From positions 1 to 6,293 of the forward strand of contig JAISRS010000123.1 of assembly GCA_031273485.1 (NCBI GenBank): DNA of 6,293 nucleotides, written 5' to 3'. Below the pieces are notes generated by a model. It saw only the letters and a list, made by a program, of their open reading frames with translations. It was not told the DNA's origin and ran no database searches. This DNA is from Prevotellaceae bacterium (GTDB taxonomy: Bacteria; Bacteroidota; Bacteroidia; Bacteroidales; UBA932). Below are positions 1 to 6,107 of the stretch, one piece after another; the first letter of the stretch is position 1; each line of letters begins with the position of its first letter. The position numbers were made by a program, and so were the translations under genes.

Positions 1-49
1 AATCCGCGCGAGCGGGGCGGGGAAAAAGATTTAGCCTTATTTCTCTTCT

Positions 50-80
50 TTTGCACAGTAAAAAAAATCATATATCTTTG
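50..80 (+). promoter_or_regulatory. Bacteroidota-type promoter upstream of the DUF4160 remnant/DUF2442/aminopeptidase genes
   Basis: TTTG at 50-53 is followed after 19 nt by TATCTTTG at 73-80. This fits the known Bacteroidota sigma-ABfr consensus (-33 TTTG, 19-21 nt, -7 TAnnTTTG) with every defined base matched. Transcription would be expected to start a few bases downstream, around 85-90, giving a leader of about 20 nt before the ATG at 106. The surroundings are AT-rich. I found no second match of this quality before the aminopeptidase gene, so this promoter probably drives all three plus-strand reading frames. The call rests on the motif only. Confidence 0.68.
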
Positions 81-105
81 CATCATTAAAATTAAAAACA
101 AAGTT

Positions 106-183
106 ATGGCAGTTATATCAATGTTTTATGGAATTATTATTTCCATGTATTTTAGAGATAACCGTAGGCATCCGTTAAAATAA
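106..183 (+). pseudogene. Remnant of a DUF4160 gene (25 codons, apparent internal deletion)
   Basis: The frame reads 25 codons from ATG at 106 to TAA at 181-183. The peptide begins MAVISMFYGIIISMYF and continues with a charged stretch ending RRHPLK. The first 20 or so residues match the conserved start of DUF4160 proteins (M-x-x-IS-x-FYGI-x-I-x-MYF-x-D). Those proteins are normally about 80-90 residues long and continue with an H-x-PH-x-H segment. Here that segment and everything up to the last few residues are missing. The stop lies only 8 nt before the DUF2442 start, which is the close spacing expected for an intact pair. This suggests an in-frame internal deletion that kept both gene ends, not a simple nonsense mutation or sequencing error. 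As I recall, many family members end in PL plus a basic residue, which would fit the PLK tail. The promoter 26 nt upstream looks intact. The product is unlikely to fold as the family domain. It could instead be a retained leader peptide. Confidence 0.6.
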
Positions 184-191
184 ATCATATT

Positions 192-431
192 ATGAATCCG
201 AGAGTATTAGATGTAAAACCCGAAAGCGAATATATGTTAAAGTTGTATTTCGCCAATGGCGAAGTACGACGTTTTGACGTGAAGCCATACCTTCACTATG
301 AAGTATTTCGTGCGTTGCAGGATGTGTCGGTATTTAATTCCGTAAGACCGTTTCTGGGGAGCATACAGTGGTCGAACCGGGCGGACTTGTGTCCCGACAC
401 GCTGTATGAAGACAGCGAACCGGTGTATTGA
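192..431 (+). CDS. DUF2442 domain-containing protein
   Basis: This is a 79-residue soluble protein of the DUF2442 family, with no signal peptide or membrane segment. Family hallmarks are the early beta-strand region ending in FANGEVRRFDVKPYL (20-34), then F-x-x-L around 39-42, the segment VRPFLGSIQW (51-60), and LCPDTLYEDS near the end (66-75). Length is normal for single-domain members, so the gene looks intact. The biochemical function of DUF2442 is not established. These genes very often sit directly behind a DUF4160 gene, and such pairs have been suspected of acting as a two-gene module, possibly toxin-antitoxin-like, but I know of no firm proof. Here the upstream partner is reduced to a 25-codon remnant ending 8 nt before this start, so the gene appears orphaned. 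The ATG at 192 is chosen because it matches the usual N-terminus (MNPRV-x-DV-x-P). There is no clear Shine-Dalgarno sequence, as is normal in Bacteroidota. The aminopeptidase gene starts 27 nt downstream and is probably co-transcribed. Confidence 0.88.
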   Translation: MNPRVLDVKPESEYMLKLYFANGEVRRFDVKPYLHYEVFRALQDVSVFNSVRPFLGSIQWSNRADLCPDTLYEDSEPVY

Positions 432-458
432 AACAATTATTAACAGCAAAGTTTAAAC

Positions 459-2249
459 ATGACAAATTTAATCCCTAACAGGTTACAATCCTTGAGAAAA
501 GAACTCCAAACGATGGAAGTCGATGCTATCATCATCCCCGGCAATGATCCCCATTTTAGCGAATATCCGGCGAAACGCTGGAAATACCGAAAATGGATTT
601 CCGGCTTCGGAGGTTCTGCCGGAACCCTGACAGTGACGCTCCATGACGCCGCTTTGTGGGTCGATTCCCGATACTTTATTCAGGCGCAACAACAGTTGGA
701 AGGCACAGGCATAGAGATGCAAAAACTCGTTTCAAAAGGATTATTCGACGAATCATGGCTGAAATCCCGACTCGGCAACAACGCCACCGCAGGCATCGAC
801 GCCAAACTGTTTTCCGTCGGCAGTTTCCGGCGCCTCACCGAATCACTTGCGCCCCTGCATCTCAAAGATATCGGAGATGTTTTCGACAAGATTTACATCG
901 ACAGACCGCCTCTGCCCGAATCCGAAGCGTTTTTGCTCCCCGACGAAATAACCGGAAAAAGCCGTAAGGATAAACTCGCCGAGTTTGCCGCAAAATCAAC
1001 GCCTTTAGGCGAAATTTACATCGTCGCCGCACTTGACGATATCGCATGGATACTGAATCTACGCGGCACGGATGTGGCATACAACCCTGTTGTTATATCA
1101 TATCTGATTATAGACTACCCTGCCGTACATCTTTTTACGGGCGTCAATCAACTCTCGGAACCCCACCGGGCGCAACTTGCTCGCGACGGCGTAGTGATGC
1201 ATCCCTACGGGGATTTCGACACATACGTTTCCCGTATTCCGAAACACCGCAAAGTCAAAATCAATCCCGACAAGATAAACTACCATACCTTTAAACTGCT
1301 ACAGGACGCGGGAGTTACGACTGTTGAAGAAAAACAGCCATACGACGTAATCTCATTCGCCAAATCAGTAAAAAACGCCGTTGAACTTTCCGGCTTCCGC
1401 CGATGTATGATTACCGACGGAATCGCCATGGTGAGATTCCTGAAATGGTTGAAAGAAAATATCGGTAAAACCGTCGTCACCGAAACGGAAGCGGCGCAAA
1501 AACTCGAACAATACCGACAAACCGGAAACGATTACAGAGGATTAAGTTTCAGTACCATATCGGCATACGGAGCCAACGGCGCCCTGCCTCATTATTCCCC
1601 GTCCCCCGCAACGGACACGGAAATAGGACAGGATTCCTTCTATTTAGTCGATTCCGGAGCGCAGTATCTGACCGGAACAACGGATATAACCCGAACGGTG
1701 CATTTCGGACAACCCTCCGACGAAGAAAAAGAGAACTATACTCTTGTGCTTAAAGGCATGATTAGGTTAAGCATGGCGGTGTTTCCCGTCGGCACAAGAG
1801 GCACGCAGCTGGATATTCTGGCGCGACAATTCCTGTGGGCTAAGGGCAAAACCTTCCTGCACGGAACCGGTCACGGAGTAGGGCATTATCTTAACGTACA
1901 CGAGGGTCCGCAAAGCATACGCTGTGAGGAAAATCCCGTAGGGCTGCTTCCCGGAATGGTCACTTCTAACGAACCGGCAATATATGTCGAAGGAAAATAC
2001 GGAATAAGAATCGAAAATCTCATTGCCTGTCGGCATGACCGCACAACGGAATTTGGAGATTTTTATTCGTTCGAAACATTAACCCTCTGCCCAATCGAAA
2101 CAAAACCCGTCAATCTCTCAATGATGACAGGCGAAGAATTGAAATGGCTAAACGAATATCATCAATGGACATACAAAACCTTATCGCCCTACCTCAATCC
2201 GGCAGAAAACGAATATCTAAAAGCCGCAACGGAGGAGGTTAGAGTATAA
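459..2249 (+). CDS. pepP: Xaa-Pro aminopeptidase (M24B family, three-domain cytosolic type)
   Basis: This metallopeptidase removes the N-terminal residue from peptides whose second residue is proline. It is predicted to be cytosolic, with no signal peptide. At 596 residues it matches the long three-domain form seen in Bacteroidota and eukaryotes (XPNPEP1-like), not the shorter E. coli PepP form. Layout: a creatinase-type N-terminal domain (about 7-135, with GFGGSAG and WVDSRYF), a second creatinase-like domain (about 160-315), the M24 pita-bread catalytic domain (about 318-535), and a small C-terminal M24_C segment (about 538-596). The dinuclear metal ligands are all present: D398 (VDSG), D409 (TTDITR), H472 (GTGHGVG), E505 (NEP) and E519 (RIEN). 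Their spacing is nearly identical to that of human XPNPEP1. H378 (in ALPHY) and H481 (VHEGP) fit the proton-shuttle histidines. The gene symbol is assigned by function; the architecture differs from E. coli PepP. It starts 27 nt after the DUF2442 gene without an obvious promoter of its own, so co-transcription is likely. The 3' end converges on ileS. Confidence 0.95.
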   Translation: MTNLIPNRLQSLRKELQTMEVDAIIIPGNDPHFSEYPAKRWKYRKWISGFGGSAGTLTVTLHDAALWVDSRYFIQAQQQLEGTGIEMQKLVSKGLFDESWLKSRLGNNATAGIDAKLFSVGSFRRLTESLAPLHLKDIGDVFDKIYIDRPPLPESEAFLLPDEITGKSRKDKLAEFAAKSTPLGEIYIVAALDDIAWILNLRGTDVAYNPVVISYLIIDYPAVHLFTGVNQLSEPHRAQLARDGVVMHPYGDFDTYVSRIPKHRKVKINPDKINYHTFKLLQDAGVTTVEEKQPYDVISFAKSVKNAVELSGFRRCMITDGIAMVRFLKWLKENIGKTVVTETEAAQKLEQYRQTGNDYRGLSFSTISAYGANGALPHYSPSPATDTEIGQDSFYLVDSGAQYLTGTTDITRTVHFGQPSDEEKENYTLVLKGMIRLSMAVFPVGTRGTQLDILARQFLWAKGKTFLHGTGHGVGHYLNVHEGPQSIRCEENPVGLLPGMVTSNEPAIYVEGKYGIRIENLIACRHDRTTEFGDFYSFETLTLCPIETKPVNLSMMTGEELKWLNEYHQWTYKTLSPYLNPAENEYLKAATEEVRV

Positions 2250-2311
2250 AGAGATGAATATCTTATTTCCGGTTTTGGACAGAAACCCCAAGGACTCCGA
2301 TTGTTTAATTT

Positions 2312-2373
2312 CGGCTTATCCGGCTTAAGACTTTAAGGACTTTAAGGACTTTAAAGTCCTTAAAGACCTTAAA
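2312..2373. repeat. Degenerate 9-bp tandem repeat, about seven units
   Basis: Read in steps of 9 from 2312, the DNA gives CGGCTTATC, CGGCTTAAG, ACTTTAAGG, ACTTTAAGG, ACTTTAAAG, TCCTTAAAG and ACCTTAAAC. The third and fourth units are identical and the others differ by a few bases around a shared CTTTAAG/CCTTAAA core. This suggests growth by slippage of a 9-bp unit followed by divergence. Because the unit core is itself nearly self-complementary (CTTTAAAG), repetition creates the palindrome annotated at 2332-2373. The repeat lies entirely between the two convergent genes. Confidence 0.7.
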
Positions 2374-2380
2374 CTTTTTA
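2332..2380 (+). terminator. Probable intrinsic terminator between convergent genes, possibly bidirectional
   Basis: Arms 2332-2352 and 2353-2373 are complementary at 20 of 21 positions; the only mismatch is A2339 against A2366. The core AAGGACTTTAAAGTCCTT (2344-2361) is a perfect palindrome. A few central bases would open as a loop in RNA. On the plus strand the hairpin is followed by CTTTTTAG, a short U tract, which suits termination of the aminopeptidase transcript 83 nt after its stop. On the minus strand the same hairpin lies 26 nt past the ileS stop but is followed by GTCTTAAG with no real U tract, so termination in that direction is less certain. The stem is AT-rich, but its length offsets that. 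A DNA-binding palindrome is an alternative reading. Confidence 0.6.
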
Positions 2381-2398
2381 GAAGTCCTCTCCTCTAAC

Positions 2399-5300
2399 TT
2401 ACGCCTTTTTAACCGAAATCTTCAATGTCAGTTTATCTAATTCGACATCTACGGCGTCGGTGGGGTTATCCGCCAGAGCGATATTTAGCGCCAGAGTTTG
2501 TGCTGCGATATAACCGGCGAATTTTTCCAGCACCGATTCCACCTCGCTGTTTCGTTCAATGGCGACATTGATTTTATCGGTTACGTCAAAACCCTGATCC
2601 TTGCGGATATTCTGGATTCTGTTAACAAGTTCACGCGCCGTTCCTTCGCACCGAAGCTCTTCCGTTATTGTAACATCCAGCGCAACCGTCAAACGACCTT
2701 CGGAGGCTACCAACTGTCCCGGAATATCTTCCGGAGTAATCTCCACATCTTCCGGCAACAGTTCCGCCGCGCCGAAGGGCGGATTAATTACAAACTTTCC
2801 GTTCTTTTCAAGGTCATTGATGTCATTTTGAGACATGGCGGCAATAGCGGCGGAAATATCCTTCATTTGTTTGCCGTACTTTGCTCCCAGGGCTTTGAAA
2901 TTAGGCTTTATTTTCTTTATCAGGACGCCCGAAGCGTCTTTCACAAACTCAAGTTCTTTAACATTGACTTCGCTAAGTATAAGTTGTTTCACGGCTTCGA
3001 GTCTTTCCTGCAGAACATTGTCGAGCGTTGGTATTTGCATTTTTGCCAACGGTTGTCTTACCTTGATATTCACCTTTCGACGCAGGGCTAAAATCATCGA
3101 CGACAACTGTTGCGCCAGCGCCATTTCTTCCTCCAGACTGCTATTTACAAGGCTTTTGTCGCACACGGGAAACAGGCTTAGATGCACCGATTCGCAACTG
3201 TCCTTTCCCGAAACCGAATTGAGGTCATTGAACAGTAAATCGGCATAAAAAGGCATTATCGGCGCCGAGAGTTTCGCAACAGTTTCCAGACAGTGATACA
3301 GCGTTTGATACGCCGCAAGTTTATCCTTCGAATCCTTGTCGCCTCCCCAGAACCGCTTTCTGTTAAGACGCACGTACCAGTTACTTAAATTGTCATTGAT
3401 AAAATCCTGTATCAGCCTTCCCGCCCTGGTAGGTTCGTAGTTGGAATAATTTTTATCGACCTCATCAACCAGGGTATTCAGCAGCGAAATAATCCACCTG
3501 TCAATTTCCGGACGTTCCTCAACCGGCACTTGAGGCGCTGAGTTGTCGAACCCGTCGATGTTTGCATACAGCGCAAAAAACGAATACGTGTTATAAAGAG
3601 TGCCGAAATATTTACGTTTCACTTCATCCATTCCGTCGATGTTGAACTTCAGATTATCCCACGGGGAAGCGTTGGTAATCATGTACCATCGCAGCACGTC
3701 CGAGCCGTATTTTTCGATGATTTCAAACGGGTCGATGGCATTTCCGAGACGTTTCGACATTTTGTTACCGTTCTTGTCCAGCACAAGCCCGTTGGATACT
3801 ACATTTTTGAACGACACACTGTCGAAAACCATTGTTGCTATGGCATGAAGCGTGAAGAACCAGCCTCTTGTCTGGTCAACTCCTTCGGCAATAAAATCGG
3901 CGGGGAATATTTTTCCCGAATCTATCCCGTCCTTGTTTTCAAACGGATAATGCACCTGAGCGTAAGGCATCGCTCCGCTATCGAACCAAACGTCGATAAG
4001 GTCTAATTCCCTGTACATTTTTTTGCCCGAATCCGACACAAGAACAACCTTATCGACATACGGACGATGGAGGTCTATCGTGTCATAATTCGCCTTTGAA
4101 TAGTCCTTTACCTTGAACCCTTCAAGGGGATTTTTGTCCATGAATCCCGCTTGGAGCGATTTTTCTATTTCTTCCGCAAATTCTTCCACAGAGCCGATAC
4201 ATTTCTCTTCGGCTCCGTCGTCGGTTCTCCAGATCGGCAGGGGCGCGCCCCAGTAACGGCTGCGACTGAGATTCCAGTCCTGCAAGTTTTCCAGCCATTT
4301 GCCGAACCTGCCGGTACCGGTGTTTTCGGGCTTCCAGTTTATTGTATTATTGAGTTCTATCATCCTGTTGCGCATTGCGGTGGATTTGATAAACCAGCTG
4401 TCCAAAGGATAGTAGAGAATGGGTTTATCCGTGCGCCAGCAATGGGGATAATTGTGTATATGTTTTTCGATTTTAAATACAAGTCCCTGCTGTTTCAGCA
4501 TCAGACATATATCCAAATCCAGGGACGGGTCGTTTTCGGTGAGCGTCGGGTCATAATCGTTTTTCACAAAACGCCCTGCAAACTCCTTATATAATTCCGC
4601 ATTGACCTTTTCCTTCACAAATTCCTCGTCAAGTTCGTCGATATTGAAGTATTTCCCTGTGAGATCAACCATTGGGCGTCGGTTTCCCGCCCTGTCGATC
4701 AGCATCAACGGCGGGACGTTGTTGGCTTTGGAAACGCGGTCGTCGTCGGCGCCGAAAGTCGGAGCGCTGTGCACTATACCCGTACCGTCGTCGGTTGTAA
4801 CAAAATCGCCCGCAATTACTCTGAACGCTCCTTCGCCGGGATTTACCCAGGGGATGAGCTGCTCGTATTTTATTCCCGTAAGCTGATGTCCCTTACATCT
4901 TCCCAGCGTTTTAAACGGCACGAGCTTGTCGCCCTGTTTATATCCGTCTAAGGATTCGTCGTCGGCGACTTCCGCCTTTTTGTTGAAGTGCGCCGACAGG
5001 AGCGCTTCGGCTAAAATGACGTTTATCGGCTGACCGTTGTAGGCATTAAATGTCTTCACCGCAACATAATCTATGTCCGCCCCAACAACCAGGGACGTAT
5101 TTGAAGGCAGTGTCCACGGAGTTGTTGTCCATGCGAGGAAATAGGCGTTATTACCTGCCTTGATGTTGAATATCCTGTTTATCCCGTCAAGGTCATCGTC
5201 CGCAACTTTGAACTGGGCGACGCAGGTAGTGTCTTTCACATCGCGGTAACAGCCCGGCTGGTTTAATTCGTGAGAACTTAGTCCTGTTCCTGCGGCTGGG

Positions 5301-5848
5301 GAATATGGCTGGATTGTGTAACCTTTGTAGAGAAGTCCTTTGTTGTAGAGTTGTTTCAGCAGCCACCACAGCGTTTCTATATATCTGTTGTCGTAGGTGA
5401 TATACGGGGCGTCCATATCGACCCAGTATCCCATTTTGCGTGTCAGGTCTTCCCATTCTTTGGTATATTTCATCACATTAGTGCGGCAGGCGGCGTTATA
5501 GTCTTCGATAGAGATTTTTTTGCCGATATCTTCTTTAGTGATTCCCAATGCTTTTTCGACGCCGAGTTCAACCGGTAATCCGTGCGTGTCCCATCCCGCT
5601 TTGCGATTCACCACATAGCCTTTCATTGTTTTATACCTGCAAAAAATGTCTTTAATCGACCGTGCAATAACATGATGTATTCCGGGCATTCCGTTGGCGG
5701 AAGGCGGTCCTTCATAAAAAACAAAAACAGGAGAACCGGCTCTGTCATCTATACTTTTACGAAAAATGTTGTTTTTATCCCATTCCACCAGAATGTCTTT
5801 ATTGATTTGGGATAAATTTAATTCTTTATATTCTCTAAACTTTGCCAT
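2399..5848 (-). CDS. ileS: Isoleucyl-tRNA synthetase (long IleRS2-type, GXHH signature)
   Basis: This class I aminoacyl-tRNA synthetase charges tRNA-Ile with isoleucine in the cytoplasm and hydrolyses mischarged valine. At 1149 residues it is a complete long-form enzyme. Visible landmarks: EGPPSANGMPGIHH (46-59), where the class I HIGH-type signature reads G56-I57-H58-H59; GWDTHGLPVE (85-94); the CP1 editing domain (about 195-440) with TTTPWTLPSN (241-250) and GTGIVHSAPTFGADDD (355-370), containing the conserved editing Asp; HCWRTDKPI (469-477); DWNLSRSRYWG (524-534); WFDSG (621-625); and KMSKR (696-700). The anticodon-binding helical domain follows, with NLSNWYVRLNRKRFW (820-834). A long C-terminal extension (about 930-1149, DUF5915-like) lacks the Cys-rich zinc site of E. 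coli-type IleRS. The PGIHH form, instead of HIGH, is typical of Bacteroidales. GXHH versions of IleRS2 are reported to be extremely resistant to mupirocin. The start MAKFREYKELNLSQINK matches the family N-terminus. It is transcribed alone in this window and converges on the aminopeptidase gene. Confidence 0.98.
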   Translation of the reverse strand: MAKFREYKELNLSQINKDILVEWDKNNIFRKSIDDRAGSPVFVFYEGPPSANGMPGIHHVIARSIKDIFCRYKTMKGYVVNRKAGWDTHGLPVELGVEKALGITKEDIGKKISIEDYNAACRTNVMKYTKEWEDLTRKMGYWVDMDAPYITYDNRYIETLWWLLKQLYNKGLLYKGYTIQPYSPAAGTGLSSHELNQPGCYRDVKDTTCVAQFKVADDDLDGINRIFNIKAGNNAYFLAWTTTPWTLPSNTSLVVGADIDYVAVKTFNAYNGQPINVILAEALLSAHFNKKAEVADDESLDGYKQGDKLVPFKTLGRCKGHQLTGIKYEQLIPWVNPGEGAFRVIAGDFVTTDDGTGIVHSAPTFGADDDRVSKANNVPPLMLIDRAGNRRPMVDLTGKYFNIDELDEEFVKEKVNAELYKEFAGRFVKNDYDPTLTENDPSLDLDICLMLKQQGLVFKIEKHIHNYPHCWRTDKPILYYPLDSWFIKSTAMRNRMIELNNTINWKPENTGTGRFGKWLENLQDWNLSRSRYWGAPLPIWRTDDGAEEKCIGSVEEFAEEIEKSLQAGFMDKNPLEGFKVKDYSKANYDTIDLHRPYVDKVVLVSDSGKKMYRELDLIDVWFDSGAMPYAQVHYPFENKDGIDSGKIFPADFIAEGVDQTRGWFFTLHAIATMVFDSVSFKNVVSNGLVLDKNGNKMSKRLGNAIDPFEIIEKYGSDVLRWYMITNASPWDNLKFNIDGMDEVKRKYFGTLYNTYSFFALYANIDGFDNSAPQVPVEERPEIDRWIISLLNTLVDEVDKNYSNYEPTRAGRLIQDFINDNLSNWYVRLNRKRFWGGDKDSKDKLAAYQTLYHCLETVAKLSAPIMPFYADLLFNDLNSVSGKDSCESVHLSLFPVCDKSLVNSSLEEEMALAQQLSSMILALRRKVNIKVRQPLAKMQIPTLDNVLQERLEAVKQLILSEVNVKELEFVKDASGVLIKKIKPNFKALGAKYGKQMKDISAAIAAMSQNDINDLEKNGKFVINPPFGAAELLPEDVEITPEDIPGQLVASEGRLTVALDVTITEELRCEGTARELVNRIQNIRKDQGFDVTDKINVAIERNSEVESVLEKFAGYIAAQTLALNIALADNPTDAVDVELDKLTLKISVKKA

Positions 5849-5895
5849 TATGTCTAATATCTATTAATATCTAATTGTATTTAATTTTAAGCCCG

Positions 5896-5903
5896 CAAAA
5901 TTA
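5896..5903 (-). promoter_or_regulatory. ileS: Candidate -7 promoter element for ileS
   Basis: On the minus strand these bases read TAATTTTG, a full match to the Bacteroidota -7 consensus TAnnTTTG, 47 nt upstream of the ileS ATG. It would place the transcript start roughly 40 nt before the gene. I see no TTTG at the expected -33 distance (minus strand, about 5923-5928), so only half of the promoter signature is supported. It is the only TAnnTTTG match on this strand in the 259-base gap. Confidence 0.4.
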
Positions 5904-5983
5904 ATCTTTTTCTTGTCACCACGTTAGAGATATTGATTAAATATTGGGATACGGACATGGATATGACACATAAACGGCTTGTT

Positions 5984-5998
5984 TGTAAATATATTACA
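5984..5998. repeat. Short inverted repeat TGTAA-N5-TTACA
   Basis: Five-base arms TGTAA (5984-5988) and TTACA (5994-5998) are separated by ATATA. The shape resembles an operator for a dimeric regulator, and it lies about 80 bp upstream of the ileS -7 candidate. In AT-rich intergenic DNA a 5-bp inverted repeat arises easily by chance, and it matches no regulator site I can name. Confidence 0.2.
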
Positions 5999-6023
5999 GC
6001 AGTATTATTTTTTATTGTACTGC
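5999..6023 (-). terminator. Weak hairpin downstream of the right-edge gene
   Basis: GCAGTA (5999-6004) and TACTGC (6018-6023) form a 6-bp stem around a 13-nt AT-rich loop. On the minus strand it lies about 85 nt past the stop of the partial gene at the right edge and is followed by a T/A-rich stretch (TGTAATATATTT), not a clean T tract. It may help end that transcript before ileS begins, but the stem is short and the distance long. Confidence 0.22.
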
Positions 6024-6107
6024 GTGATTAAACAGGGGTATATTCCGAATTGTAGCGCCGAAAAGGAAATGATTTAGCCGTAATTAAACTCATATTTCAT
6101 GGATTTC

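Noticed and set aside
4..23. A GC-rich edge segment with a small hairpin CCGC-GCGA-GCGG (4-15), possibly the end of an upstream gene, a terminator or an RNA
   Set aside because: It has only a 4-bp stem, the window edge cuts it, no poly-T tract follows, and the short open stretches in all three frames give no family match.
656..967. A 103-codon Arg-rich frame overlapping the aminopeptidase gene
   Set aside because: The Arg-rich, low-complexity composition is typical of an out-of-frame reading of the real gene, whose own frame carries all family motifs.
2254..2328. A 24-codon frame after the aminopeptidase, with a GGAGGAGG tract at 2231-2238 resembling a Shine-Dalgarno site
   Set aside because: The purine tract is inside the aminopeptidase coding end (Glu-Glu codons), lies 15 nt from the ATG (too far), and Bacteroidota rarely rely on such sites. 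The frame also runs into the repeat and encodes nothing recognisable.
2498..3091. A 197-codon plus-strand open frame inside ileS
   Set aside because: It is antisense to a strongly conserved synthetase, shows no recognisable domain and has no promoter motif. It is a codon-bias shadow.
4151..4594. A 147-codon plus-strand open frame inside ileS
   Set aside because: It lies over the conserved catalytic and editing coding region on the other strand, and its product looks like no known family.
5849..6107. A T-box or other riboswitch upstream of ileS
   Set aside because: The predicted leader is only about 40 nt, the gap is AT-rich without the conserved T-box core, and T-box control of ileS belongs mainly to Firmicutes and Actinobacteria.
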